Shown here one piece after another: positions 48,635 through 61,744 of a stretch of 64,000 nucleotides of DNA; position 1 is the first letter of the stretch, and every line of letters begins with the position of its first letter. The DNA is from Saccopteryx bilineata (lineage: Eukaryota; Chordata; Mammalia; Chiroptera; Emballonuridae), in NCBI RefSeq assembly GCF_036850765.1, contig NC_089490.1, positions 130,662,522-130,726,521 on the forward strand, in the 5' to 3' direction. The notes below the pieces were generated by a model. That model worked only from the letters and a program-made list of their open reading frames with translations. It was not told the DNA's origin and ran no database searches. The translations under genes and the position numbers were made by a program.

Positions 48635-49548
48635 TCATTTTCTGCAGAGGTCCCACGTTCTTGCCAGGAGTCTTCTCAGTGCTCCCGTCATGTCCTCATT
48701 CCTCAGGGTGTAGATGAAGGGATTGAGGGTGGGCGTGATTATGGAATAGAAGAGGGAGATAAACTTCCCCTGCTCTTGGAAGTAGCTGGAAGGTGGCTGC
48801 AGGTACATGTAGATGGCAGGAAGGTAGAAGAGGGAGACCACCACCAGGTGGGAGGAGCAGGTCCCAAAGGCCTTGTGCCGTCCCTGGGAGGACCGGATCC
48901 TGAGCACTACACGGGTGATGGAGCCATAGGAGAGAAGGATGAGAGTTAGAGGGACCAGCATGAAGAAAGCCACCAGCCCGGCCAGTGTGGTGTCGTTCAT
49001 GGCTGTGTCAGCACATGACAGCTTGATCATAGCTGGAACCTCACAGAAGAAGTTGTTTAGCACCTGCAGCCCACAGAAAGGCAACTGTCCTGTCAAGACT
49101 ACCTGATCGAGGGAGTTGCCAAAGCCACTCAGCCAGGCCACAACCACCAGCCGCTGACAGAGAGGGCGGTGCATGATAAGTTCATACCACAGGGGCTTGC
49201 AGATGGCTACATAGCGGTCCAGGCCCATGGCAGCTAAGACAGTGCACTCAGTGCATCCCAACCAGTGGAAAATGGCATACTGAACTGTGCAGCCGCCATA
49301 GCTGATGGTTTATCAGTATCTGAGGAACCGTGGTGGTGGTATAGCTCAGGAAGATGTACATGGGGCTGTGGAGCTGGGGATCCAGCCGGGACACCAGGAT
49401 AATGGCAATGTTCCCTAACATGGCAAGAACGTAGGACACCAGGAAGACCACAAAGAGGGGGGAGTTCCAGCCATGGCCTGCTGGAAACACCCAGGAGGAT
49501 GAAGTTCCTGGGAGGATTCCCCAGAAAGCCTTGGTTGTCAGTTCTCAT
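48635..49548 (-). pseudogene. Olfactory receptor pseudogene 2 (family 2-like)
   Basis: The C-terminal two-thirds (49261-48635) is one open frame with classic OR motifs: MGLDRYVAICKPLWY (TM3 end / IC2), FFCEVPAMIKLSCADT (EC2), SYGSITRVVLRIRSS, RHKAFGTCSSHL (TM6), and SLFYSIITPTLNPFIYTLRN (TM7). The N-terminal third is in two other frames. It starts [20 protein letters not shown] at 49548, shifts near 49480 to [21 protein letters not shown], loses about eight residues after PMYIFLSY in TM2, then shifts again near 49315, where about 20 bp of EC1 are missing, into the long frame. Family 2 is suggested by general resemblance only. The long intact part implies recent loss. Confidence 0.9.
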
Positions 49549-49734
49549 GCTGAGATATTTTCTGGAACCTGTGATGAATCAAGAACTTCGGGATGAATAC
49601 AAGCTAAGGAAAGGAATCATGTTCCTCAGCCTGGGCCTGTGCTGCCCTCCACAGGCTTTACCCTGCCTTAGCGGAGCAGACATGCCAAGATGTGGGGGTC
49701 GGAACCAGGGGGCAGGGCAGCTGCGTGTGGGTCT
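49549..49734. other. Upstream flank of OR pseudogene 2
   Basis: No non-coding exon, promoter or splice acceptor could be supported by eye, although OR genes usually have upstream 5'UTR exons. Confidence 0.3.
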
Positions 49735-49890
49735 TGCTCTCCCTCCTACTCTGTGATTTTTCCTATGCCGTTTAATCTTTCTGGACTTCAGTTCCTGCGT
49801 CTGTAACAGTGGCAGAGAATACCTGCTTCAACTACAGAGTCTTTGGGATGATAAAGGGACATTACCTTTGTAAGCATAATGTATGGACAG
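49735..49890 (+). repeat. MIR-like fragment (tentative)
   Basis: 'ccgtttaatctttctggacttcagttcctgcgtctgtaacagtggcagagaatacc' follows the MIR centre ('cttaacctctctgagcctcagtttcctcatctgtaaaatgg...') loosely. Confidence 0.5.
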
Positions 49891-51144
49891 TGTTCCTCCA
49901 ACTTGATCAAAGTCTGCCACAGCTCCCAGCATCATTAGGATGTTTGTCTTATCTCTACAAACTCACTGACAGGGAATTTACCACTTTCTTAGTCTTTCTT
50001 GGTTTGCAGTTTGGAGGTAGAGGTGGGAGGGAGGTGAGAGGGGGCGTAAAACGATCATAAGGGCTTTGTAAGCAGCTGGGGAAGGTTATGACTATGAACA
50101 CACCATACTCACGTCCTAAAGCTGACTTCTGGCTCCATGACCCTCTGTACCATGCTGGTGTCTTTCATCATGCTTCACCCCACACACAGACAGCCCTGTC
50201 ACTCACTGTGGCAGCAAAGAGAGCACAACCAAACATCCTCTGAGTCTTTGGGGGAAGAGGAGCTAAGTCATCCACCCCTGACTTGGTCATGGCACCTAAT
50301 GTGACCCAAGAGATAAGATTAAAGCACAGGGAGAAAGATATTGATCTGGTAAGGAATAAGGCCCCTGGTGTGGGCTGCTGAAGGATAACATTTATAAGGC
50401 AGTTTGAACGTTTGAATTCCCTGTACAACTGATTTGCCAAGTAGCTACAATAGTTTTTTCTTGGAGTTGGAAAACACAGCAATTTGATTTCAGCCTCCTA
50501 TAGTGTTCCCAGGACCATACACCCTCAATTTCATGATGAGGATGATATTGTTCATGCAGTGTTGAAAATACATTGAATCCTGTCTGTGGGTCATTTGTAA
50601 AGAATTCATTTTTAGTTATTTTACCTGGTACTTTATGCATAAAGGAAGTTCAAGGACATCTACTCAGGTTGGCTGCTGCAATAACAGCCCCATCCCCCAA
50701 GTTCTTGATTCTGAAGAGCTCTGGTACAATTTGAAAACACCTCAAATCTTGGCATTTGAATGGGGAAAACAAGTGCCAATTGCCTTTCTTCCTCTGTGGT
50801 TTCAAAGCTACATACTATTTGCATAAAGTCCCCAATTTTCTTGTGGAGCACCCAATTATTGTACTCCTTCCCACTATTCTGTTAAAAATGCTTCTATGGT
50901 ATGTCTTAGAGAATCTCATTTTTTATCTCTATTGACAGCTCAGCACCCTGGTGTTGATACAGTGAGCTGGGCAGGGCAAACTCAGGCTAGCCCACTTTTT
51001 AAGATTAAAAAAAAGTAATTGTGCTATGTCTCTTCAAGTTCTGATTCAAGATAATTTTCTCAGAGTCTAAACTGGACAAGAAAGGGAAAAACAGCAAGGA
51101 AAAGACAAAAAGGATGAAAGAATTAAAATAGAGGGGCAGATATA
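49891..51144. other. Unassigned sequence
   Basis: No coding or repeat signal recognised. Confidence 0.4.
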
Positions 51145-51350
51145 AATTATGAAGTGCTTAACATGAGCCAGGGGCTGTGATAACAACTTCATATGATATC
51201 TGACCTAGTGCTTTAATGACTCAGTAAAGTAGGTGTCTTTTACCCACAATTTTACTGTTGATCAGAGTGGTGTGGAGAGGATAGCTTAGATCATCGACAC
51301 AGCAGCCAGCAGCAAAGCCAAGACTGAAAGCTAAGTCTGGCTCTTAACTA
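51145..51350 (-). repeat. MIR
   Basis: 'gaagtgcttaacatgagccaggggctgtgataac' followed by 'agtaaagtaggtgtc', 'acccacaattttactg' and 'cagcagcaaagccaagactgaaag' is the reversed MIR order. Confidence 0.7.
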
Positions 51351-54300
51351 TTATTCTCTCCATCAGTTTGCTTTCTAAGAAGCCATTGGTGAATAACATT
51401 AGTGCAAATGACAGAGATAGAAGAGAATGTATGAAAATGGAGATTGTGTCACCAGCAGCAGAGAGGGTTCTTGTGAGTATAATTTCCCATTCACTGTGCC
51501 AGGTGTGTCTGGGTGCACGCACACACATGCACAGGACTGCACCTGATCCTGGCCTGACCATTCTGTCTCTGCATCCAGTCCTTCCCACGTGGAGTTAGTT
51601 CTGCTTCAGGTTTAGTCTCCACATTCCCTTGATCCTCTTTTGTCTTCCCACTCCCCAAATAGAGGAGTTCCCCAAGGTGTGGCCTTGTTTTTCTGGGTGA
51701 ACATAGTAATTCCCAAGTAAGCCGTAATAACCCTCAGCAGAATCTTTCCAGAGCTGAATCTCTAGCTGCCAATTCCTCACTGATGGCCAGCCCTCCTCCT
51801 GACATTGCTAACAGAGGCATTCCATGTTTAATCTGTCAGCCGTTCCTCCTCCAACAAGCACCCTTCTTCTCATTTCTGCTTGCTTTTGTTTGCATCAGTT
51901 ATCCTGACTCAAAGTACTTAGGTAACCTGTAAAATGTTTTATTCCTCATTCATCACATCCCCTCAGTGACTGTGTCCTAGGCATGGCTGTCTATACCCTC
52001 GCCACAGCCATCCTTGGCAACCACAGCCATCTGGACCCTAGGAGCACGCTTACTGTCTTCCTGCAGGCAGCCCCTTTCCTATCCTTCGCAATGGAGTCAT
52101 ATTTCTAAGACTCAGGTCTTATGAGCAAAGCTATCTAGGTCTTGCAGTTATCTAAAACATAAGAACCCATCTCCTTACACAGTCACATGCTGAGAGTAGT
52201 GCGTCCTCTCACTCAGATTCCCCAGCAGTTTCATCTGACCACTGTCACGTCCCTTGGGCTGTTTGAAGGACTACCCTCACATCACTCCCAATGGCAGGCT
52301 GGGCTGTGCACACGTGGATGAACCTGGGAAGTATACATTGTCTGTGTGATACAGAACTTTTATGATCCATGCACACATATCATCACAATGCCTGACATGT
52401 GACAGGCATATCATCAGCTCCAACAAACCAGAGAGAGAAACCTGGACATGACCTCCTTAGAGGGAAGAGGACACTGAGGCCGTGGGCTTTGATTGCGTAT
52501 TAGCTGCAAAGACCTCTCTCTTTATCTAAAATTCAGCCTGAGTTTCCCATCCAGATGACAGGCGCATGCCTTGTATAACTGCCGGGCCCACAACTGGGCT
52601 ACACTGCGGGAGGTGGGGTTCTGGGACATGGCTTACAGATGACGACACTTTCCTTCATGGATGTTAATGGGCTCTTCCATCACAAAAAAAAAAAAAAGAA
52701 AAAAAAAAGAAAAAAGAAAAGAAAAAAAAAAAGAAAAAAGTGCTTTCTTATGATTGTTGTGTACCTCCTGGTCTGAGGTCATCCTTGTATGTGTGACATA
52801 GATGGAGTTCTGGTCAGAGTAAAACCAGAAGTGAATTGGCCCACGGAAGGGGTCTGAAAACACTGTGGGCACTCTGCCCCATTCACTGTATTCTGTTCAT
52901 GGGCTGTGCCCACCAGGCCCTTCCGCAGAGAATGCCCCTTCATGCACGGGTACCTGGGGCCTCACTGCAGCTTCCTTCTCAAAGTGCCCTCACAAATTTC
53001 CCCATGGACTGTCCCTTGGAGGCTCCATGTATTAAGGGTTTGAGGAGCACAAATAACCATAGCTTCATAAGGTTGCTGAAGTATAATTTTTCAAAATGTT
53101 TTAATCTTAGAGACTAAACAACACCTTCTAACAAACAGTGAGAGAAGGGCAGTAAGTTCACATGAGGCACCATTGCCATTGGTCTGTGTACCAGGCAGTA
53201 GGTATGTGCCACCACATGCCCTACTTCAGCCATGGGGCCTACTGAGGCTTCCTAAGGGTTTAGGACATTGCTGTGACATGACACCACAGGCTAAGTCATT
53301 CAGGGCCCCATTGCTGGGTCAGATGCTATCTCCTGACAGGTCCCATAGCCCCCAAAGCATCCACAGTCCCCGTGTATGTGTATGACTCATCATTAAACAC
53401 CCTGTAAAAGCTGGAAAGTATTTAAGACCTTGCCTAATAGAAAACTTCATGAGGTGCTATAGCTTTTGCTACTAATTTCCAATAAGTTAAAATCTACTTT
53501 TTGTGGAGATTGTACATTTTTTTTCAAACAAGCATCTATCTTAGATGTTGTATGGTTCAGCACTGAGAATATGTGAATAATACAATGAACTCATGAAATG
53601 GTGGCTGATTCTGTTAACAATAAGGGTCTCATCCTTAGAGGAGCTCCTTCTTCTGCATGGCATGTGGAACCCGGCCCATCAGTGGTCCTTCCTGGTACTG
53701 GTGGGAGGGAAAGGAGAGAAGGAGCTGAAACACAGCAGGGTGGGTGTCCAGGAACATAGAGAGGGGACACAAGCCCATGCAGGGAGGACATCAACCCCTA
53801 TAACTGAGACAGGGACAGTCCTCTCATGCACAGACATGCCAGCTCCCCGCTCACCCTGCATTACCTTTACTTGTTCTCTAAATATTTTATTTGCTGCTAA
53901 AATTCAGCTCAAAGCTTGTTTTCTCTGGAGAGTGGTACCATTTGCTTTACTTTCTCTGTTTCAGTCTTTTCATAGCCATCATGGGCTTAATGCTGAATAT
54001 GTGACTGTGACTCAGCGTTGTCAAAAGCTCTGAGGAGCAGCAAGAGTGAATCTTGGGGTCCTCATACACTCTGGGCAACACCCACCCTCCTGATGAGTAT
54101 TAATCAGTTGGTCTACCTATGGGTGAGGACAGCACGTTCTGTTCCTGGCCTCCTTCTAGCTTGAAGTATGTAATTTTACACATGTTCTTTCATGTGGGCC
54201 ACTGTTACTTGACCCAACTGTCCTCTATTCCACATCCCCTTGGACTCCAGCATGGACCCATGCTCATACTTCTACAACCTGACCAACCTCTGCTGCCTGG

Positions 54301-55129
54301 TACAGACTTTAGTTTGTCTGGAGTTGAGGACTAACCACTTACCTCCATGGTTTCCTGGCTTCCAGAGGGCTTGGTTAAGGAATGGAGGCTTTATTAACTG
54401 ACTGGGATCATCTTAGTTGGGAAGAGACATTTAGGGATGAGTCGATATTCTTTGTATTTCAGGAAGGTATAACCTGTGTGCTCTGATGTGGCTGCTGGGA
54501 CCTTGTTCTTACCTGAGTCTCTTCTGAACAGGTGTGGACAGATTATTTTCAGTCTAGGGGAAGAGTCTGTCTTCCATCACAGCACACTTGCTGGGGAGAC
54601 TTGGTGTTTTCTGGATTCTCTCTGGGTGACGGGCAAACTCTGAGGATCTGTGTTAGTTGTGGTCCCCGGAACACCTGCAGAGACTTTGATACAGTGGAGC
54701 AAGCTTCTCCCCTTACACGATGGGTCACTTCTGAGGTTGAGTTTCTTAGATGACAAGCCGTCCTAGTGCCATGTTCCTTTTTAAGTTTATCCTTAATATT
54801 AAACTTGACCTCATTCTCTTCACTCATTTCTATAAAGGCTCTGTTCTTTCTCCCCAGACACCTTGAGAGGAACACCTTGCTCTGCTCTGGGTGGGAGATA
54901 TCCCTGATGTTTTGTTTAGTTAGTATCTAAGGTTTAGCTGGTAATTGATGCATGTGTGAGCTTGGAGTACTTGCAATTAACAGCAAATCCTTGAAGATCA
55001 GAGGAACTGGATCCATAATTGGAAATGAAAACTCTGTATTTTTAACTCTTCAGGGTTGGTGGAGGTTGTCATAAAGTCAGAGTGGAAGAGTAACTTGTAC
55101 AGCCAGTTATTTAGTTTGCGTGTGGGCCC
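51351..55129. other. Unique intergenic sequence
   Basis: No gene with recognisable similarity was found on either strand over about 3.8 kb. An A/G-rich tract lies at 52684-52739. Short open frames show no domain or family resemblance. Confidence 0.45.
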
Positions 55130-55350
55130 TGCCCAGGATCCAGCACTAAGCTCGACCTCTCATGTCTGTGTGCCTTTGAGCAGGTTACCTAACCTCTCTG
55201 TGCCTCACTTGCCCCTTCCATCTCTATCATAAACGAGAAAAGCACAGGAAACACTAGTACTGCCCTTCAAAGGCTGTTAAAAGTGCAAAATGAGCGGCTT
55301 TGTAAAGCACTTGGAGCAGTGACCGGCACAGAGTAGTAACTTAGAATTTG
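55130..55350 (+). repeat. MIR
   Basis: 'tgtgcctttgagcaggttacctaacctctctgtgcctcac' then 'ctttgtaaagcacttggagcagtgaccggcacagagtagtaac' match the MIR order closely. Confidence 0.8.
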
Positions 55351-55432
55351 TTTCCTGATTACTGCACATGGTCTCAGCTGCTTGTTCATTTGTCACATGA
55401 TCACATGAGAAGGATGGATAGAAGAGTCTTTT

Positions 55433-55835
55433 CTTTTTTTTCTTTTTCTTTTTTTTTTTTTTTCTGAAGCTGGAAACGGGGAGAGACAGTTAGACAGACT
55501 CCCGCATGCGCCCGACTGGGATCCACCCGGCACGCCCACCAGGGGCGACGCTCTGCCCACCAGGGGGCGATGCTCTGCCCCTCCGGGGCGCCACTCTGCC
55601 ATGACCAGAGCCACTCCAGTGCCTGGGGTAGAGGCCAAGGAGCCATCCCCAGCGCCCGGGCCATCTTTGCTCCAATGGAGCCTTGGCTGCGGGAGGGGAA
55701 GAGAGAGACAGAGAGGAAGGAGGGGGGGGTGGAGAAGCAAATGGGCGCCTCTCCTATGTGCCCCGGCCGGGAATCGAACCCGGGTCCCCCGCACGCCAGG
55801 CCGACGCTCTACCGCCGAGCCAACCGGCCAGGGCC
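55433..55835 (-). mobile_element. SINE family A
   Basis: Near-consensus, reversed, with a T-rich tail at the left and head 'gctctaccgccgagccaaccggccagggcc' at the right. The perfect duplication AGAAGAGTCTTTT lies at 55420-55432 and 55836-55848. Confidence 0.95.
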
Positions 55836-55848
55836 AGAAGAGTCTTTT

Positions 55849-56380
55849 AGTAAATAGCCAGCATGACGTGGTGGAAGTCTCAGTCTATGAGCTATGAGTC
55901 ACATGATCTATGATAGTGCCAAAACCATGAACAGTGATGCTTTTGGACAGTTATTTTTCCTCTCCAGGTGTTGACTTGATCATCTATGGCCTCTAGTTCT
56001 GGATGTCTGAGGGGGCATCAGGAGAGGTCATGGCAGCAGTAGTTTTATTTTTATGTTCTGGGGTTTATAGGAAAATTTTTGTCCAAGGTTAGAGGGTGAG
56101 GGGAGAGAGGGCTCCCCACAGGAATACAGGAGATTGTGTTTGGGCAATGCTGTGGGAAAATTCCCTGATTCTAAGCACTGCTCTGCTGTGTTCCCTCCCA
56201 CAGGGAGCCAGATGTGAGATGTGGGACATCTTAGGAACTGTCCTGACATCCAGATGGGATAATTTTTATAGATATAGGGTTTAAATATTTGAATTTCAAA
56301 AGAGAGAGATGAAATTGACAGTTTTGTGCTGAGAAATTGCTGGTTTATTGTAGATGGAAACTCTCATAACTGAGACTGGC
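55849..56380. other. Unassigned sequence
   Basis: No gene or repeat recognised. Confidence 0.4.
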
Positions 56381-59300
56381 TTTCTGAATTTTCCCAGCAC
56401 CATTTATTGAAGAGGTTTTCTTTTCTCTATTGTGTGTTTTTGGCTTCTTTGTTGAAGATGATTTGTTCATATATATATGTGGTTCTATTTCTGGGCTTTC
56501 GATTCTGTTCCATTGGTCTGTGTGTCTATATTTTTGTCACTACCATGCTGTTTTGGTTATAGTTGCTCTGTAGTATAATCTGAAGTCAGGTATTGTAATA
56601 CTTCCAGCTTTGTCCTTTTTTCTCAGGATTGATTTGGCTATTCAGGGTTTTTTATGGTTCCCTACAAACCTGGTGATTTTTATTTTGTTTCTTTTTTTTA
56701 ATGACATTGGAATTTTTATGGAAATTGCATTAAATTTGTATATTGCTTTGGGTAATATGTCCATTTTAACTATGTTTATCCTTTCTCTTCATGAATATGG
56801 AATATTTTTCCATTTTACTGTGTCTTTTTCAATTTCCTTTAATGATGCTTTGTAGTTTTCAGTATATAGATACCTTATATTATTTGTTAAGTTTATTACT
56901 AGGTATTTTATTTTATTTTTTTGTTGCAACTATAAGAGGGATTATTTTTTAGTTCATTTTCCATAGTTTCAGTGTTGGAATATATGAAAGCAATAGACTG
57001 ATTTTGTGTCCTACAACCTTGTCTTATTGACTTATTGTTTCTAATATCTTTCTGTGGTGTCTTTGGGGTTTTCTATAAACAGGATCATATCATCTGCAAA
57101 AAGTGAAACCTTTACTTCTTATTTCCAATGTGAATGCCTTTTATTTCTTTCTCTTGTCTGATTGTTCTGGCTAAAGCTTCCAGAACTATATTGAATAGGA
57201 ATGGAGAGAGTGGGCCTTGTCTTGTTCCTGATTTTAAAGGAAATGCTTTCAGTTTTTCACCATTTAGTAGGATATTAGCTGATGGTTTGAGGTATTTTTT
57301 CTTCTATACCCATTTTGAGTGTTTTAAACATAAAAGAATGTTGTATCTTATTGAATGCCTTTTATGAATTTATTGATAGGCTCACATGTTTTTGTTCTTT
57401 GTTTTGTTGATTTGGTGTATTACATTAATCCATTTCCATAAGTTGAACCATCCTTTTGCTCCTGGAATGAATCCCACTTGAGCGTGATGTATTATTTTTT
57501 AAGTGTGTTGTTGTATTTGACTTGCTAGTATTTTGTTTGGGGTTTTTGCATCTGTATTCATTAAAGATGTTGTTCTGTAGGTTTCTCTTTTGCCAGGTTT
57601 TGGTATCAGGGTTATGTTAGCCTCATAAAATGCATTAGGGTATACTGTTTATTCTACTTTTTAGAATAGCTTGAGAAAAATATATACCAAATCTTTTTAA
57701 AAATTATTTTCACTAATGTAGCCATCTGATCCTAGAAATTTATTTTTGGAGAGGTTTTTGTTACTTGTTCCTATCTCCTCCCTGCTTATGGGGCTATTTA
57801 GGTTTTCCACTTCTTTGTGACTCAATCCAGGAAGATTATATAGTTCTAGAAAATTATCCATTTCTTCTAGATTGTTGAATTTGGTGGTATATAATTTTTC
57901 ACAGTTGTCTTGTATAATCCTTTGTATATCTATGATATCTGTGGTAATTTCTCATCATTCATGTCAAATTTTATTTATATGAGTCTTTTCTCTTTTTTCC
58001 TTAGTGAGTTTAGCCAGGGGTTTGTCCATTATTTTGAACTTTTCAAAGAATCAGTGCTTTGTTGTATTAATTTTTTCTATAGCTTTTTTGTTCTCTATTT
58101 CATTTAATTCTGCTCTAATTTTTACTATTTCCTTCTGCTGATTTTGGGTTGTTTTCTAGTTCTTTAAGATGTGATGTTAGGTTGTTTACTTGGAATCTCT
58201 TTTGTTTCTTGATATAAGCCTGCAATGGTATAAACTTCTCTCTTATTACTGCTTTTGCTGCATCCCAGAATTTTTGGTATGTCTTGTCATTCTCATTTGT
58301 CTGTATATATCTTTTGATCTCTGCTTTCATTTAAGTATGTCATTTAATTTTCATATTTAGTGGGTTTCTGTACTTCATTTTTGCAGTTGAATTCTAATTT
58401 CAAAATATTCTTGTCAGCAGATGTGGTTGGTATAATTTCAATCTTTTTGAATTTGTTGAGGTTAGTTTTGTGGCCCAACATATGGTCTAACTTCGAGAAT
58501 GTTCCATGCACATTGGAAAAGAATCTGATGTATAATTTGATGTTCTGGGATGAAATGATCAGTAAGTGTCTATTATGTCCATTTGGTCTAGTGTGTCATT
58601 TAAGGCCAATATTTCTTTTTTCATTCTCTGGATGATCTAACTAAAACTGTCAGTGATGTGCTGAGATCTCCAAATATGAGTGTGTTTTTTTCTATCTTTC
58701 TCTTTTGTTTTGCTAGTAGATGTCTTATATATTTTTGTGCTCCCAGTTTCGGTGCATATATATTAAGATGTGTGATATCTTTTTGATAGAGTGTCCCCTT
58801 TGTCATTATCATAAGTCCATCTTGGTCCCTTATTACCTTTGTTGTCTTGTAGTCAATATTGTTGGATATAAGTATGCCTACATCTGCTTTTGTTTAGCTA
58901 TTATTTGCTTGAAGAATCATTTACTAACCTTTTACTTTAAGTCTTCTTTTGTCCTTGCAGCTTATAGTTGAGTTTTGCTTTTTGATCCAAACTGCTACTC
59001 TGTGCCTCTTTATTGGTGAGTTTAGGCCATTTACATTTATAGTAATTACTGACACTTGAGAATTTCCTATAGCCATTTTATGTTTTGTTTTCTGGTAGCT
59101 CTGTGTCTCCTTTGGTTCTTTTCCTTTGTGTTTCTGTCAGTTTGTTGTTGTTGTTTTGTGGTATTTCATGCTTCTTTTCTCTATTTTTTCTTTTTTTAAG
59201 ATATGTCTTTCAGTTTTGTTTTCTTGAGGGTGGTTAGCATTAGGTTATTGAGATAAAAGTTTTATATATACAAGAATTCTTTGTTTTCTATTATTATTAT

Positions 59301-61690
59301 TATTTTTGTATTTTTCTGAAGCTGGAAATGGGAAAAGACAATCAGACAGACTCCTGCATGCGCCTGACCGGGATCCACCCAGCACGCCCACCAGGAGGCG
59401 ACGCTCTGCCCACCAGGGGGGCGATGCTCTGCCCCTCCGGGGTGTCGCTCTGTCACAAGCAGAGCCACTCTAGTGCCTGGGGCAAAGGCCAAGGAGCCAT
59501 CCCCAGCGCCTGGGATGCTCCAATGGAGCCTTGGCTGCAGGAGGGGAAGAGAGAGACAGAGAGGAAGGAGAGGGGGAGGGGTGGAGAAGCAGATGGGCGC
59601 CTCTCCTGTGTGCCCTGGCCGGGAATCAAACCCAGGACTTCTGCACGCCAGGCCGACGCTCTACAACTGAGCCAACCGGCCAGGACCAAGAATTCTTTGT
59701 TTTATAAGTGCTTCTGCACTCCATCCTCCTCTGCTACTTCAGACCTTTATCTTTTCCCTTTTATGCTTTTGTTGTCTCAGATTAGCTTTGTTTATATTGT
59801 AACCTTGTTGGAGCTTTTATTTGTAGTTTTGTTCTTTGTATCTGGTAGAATAACCCCCTTGAAAATTTCTTGCCATGGCTATATTCTGGTGATAAAAGCT
59901 GTATGTCTGCAAAAGTTTTTATTTCTCTTCCATATTTGAAGAATAACTTTGATAGATATAGTATTTTTGCCTGGTAATTTCTCTCTTTCAGTACTTTGAA
60001 TGTTTGGGTTCACTGTCTTCTGGCTTGTAGAGTTTCTGCTGAGAAGTCTGATGATAACCAAATGGGTTTTCCTTTATATGTTATTTTCTTTTCCCTAGAT
60101 GCCATGAGGATTCTTTCTTTGTCAATGATTTTTGACAATTTTATTGTAATGTGCCTTGGAGAAGACCTGTTTGGGTTGAGGTAACTAGGTATTCTGTTTC
60201 CTTCTTGGATTCAAAGTTCTAACTCTTTCCATAGGTTTGGGAAATTCTCATCAATTATTTTTTGAATAAGCTCTCCATTCCCTTCTCCCTCTCTTCATCT
60301 TCTGATATACCTATTAGTCATATATTGCTCTTTCTGATAGAGTCAGACAATTCTTGTAGAACTCTTTTATTTTTTTAAATTATGGAGTCTCTCTATTCTT
60401 CCCTTTGTGTCATCTCTAGTTGCCTGTCTTCAATGTCATAAATTCTCTCCTTATCTAGCCTGTTCTATTTGCTAAATGTTCTAGCTCATTTTTCAATTCA
60501 TACATTGAGTTTTTTTATTTCTGTTTCTTAAAGTTTCTATCTTCTTGGTAAGGTACTAATTTTGCTTCCTAGCTCATTAAGTAACCTATCAGTGTTTTAT
60601 TATATCTCCTTGAGTATTTTTAGAACTTCAATTTTGAATTCTCTGTCATTTAACTTCAAGGTTTCCATTTAATTGAGATTGCTTTCTGGAGATTTTTCAT
60701 TTTCTGTCTGAACTGCATCTTTTTCTTGGGCAGTTATGGTATTTTTTTTTCTGTCTTGAGGGCCTTTGATAGTGGTATTGTTAAGAATTCAAGCCAAAAA
60801 AAATTAAAAAGATAAAATTGAAAATAAAAATTAAAAAGAGAAAAATTACAAAATAAGCCAAGAACAAAAAAACCCAAAAAAATTAATAAAAAACAAACAA
60901 TACAACAACAAAGGAAAACTGGAAAAAACATTAGAAGAAAATAAAAATCTCCCCCAAACTCCCAAACAAAAAGAAGTTTTTTATTTTATTTTTATTTTTT
61001 TAAGGAGGAGATGCTGGATTACAGGTTTTAGCTCTGTGAAATTCCTGGGCTGACCTCTCCTGAGATGTTGCTGTCAGGATGATGGAGGTGGGGCTGCAGT
61101 CAAGATTATAGGTACAGCGTGCTGTGGGTTTACAGCTTTAACAATGGGGATCTCAGGACTTCAGGTGCTCCTCTCTATGTCTTAACAGACCAGAGAACCA
61201 GAAGAACTGTGGGGTTTGTCTCTGCCACTCTCCATACTCAATGAGAGGAGGAAGACGGGATCTGGGAGGCTGGGGAGCTACTCTTTGTATGTTTGTGTTT
61301 ATCCCACTGTGGGCTGCCAGCCAACCATGGGAAAACTGACAGTGTCCCCTCATTCTGCTGCTGCTTTAGTTCAGTATCTCCTCAAACTCTCATCAATCTC
61401 TCTGTTCCACCTGACAGAAGGAAGCCTAATCACTCCAGGTTTCTCCCCTCTCTGGAACCCTGGTGGACAAAAACCCAAACGGTTCAGGCTTCTCTCCTCT
61501 CCAGAGCTGATCTCAAGTGCATCTTATCTTCTGCCCCTCTTCTCAACCCATCCCACCTCTAGTCCCTTCCATGTATTGATGTTTCAGGCAAGACTGTGAG
61601 CCCAGTTGGGGTTCCTTTGTTGAGTTATAGCTGTTCAATCTGTTGAAATTTTAAGGGGAGAGATCAATGGTATTTCTCACATTACCATTA
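56381..61690 (-). mobile_element. Older L1 (L1MA-like), 3'-incomplete, with nested SINE A
   Basis: The minus-strand order is 5'UTR-like (about 61690-61000), an A-rich block at 60790-60960 on the plus strand, ORF1 (about 60730-59700), and ORF2 (about 59075 down to 56381). It starts inside ORF2 ('gaattttcccagcaccatttattgaagagg'), so the C-terminal part of ORF2 and the 3'UTR are missing. ORF2 is broken into many frames (for example 58621-58812 with a YAPKLGAQKYIR-like endonuclease stretch, 58115-58330 with [15 protein letters not shown]). It is more diverged than the other L1s, so it is probably older. Confidence 0.82.
59288..59686 (-). mobile_element. SINE family A nested in older L1
   Basis: Reversed near-consensus copy. 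The perfect duplication CAAGAATTCTTTGTTTT (59271-59287 and 59687-59703) is L1 sequence between ORF2 and ORF1. Confidence 0.95.
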
Positions 61691-61744
61691 CTCTGACATT
61701 TTTTTAAATGACTGTAGTGACAACTCTTTTTCTTTTTAAAAATA

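Noticed and set aside
52684..52740. A/G-rich tract as a processed-pseudogene or retroposon tail
   Set aside because: No upstream gene-like or SINE-like body and no target duplication could be found.
53593..54033. 146-codon plus-strand frame
   Set aside because: No recognisable domain; antisense frames of similar length occur over the same DNA.
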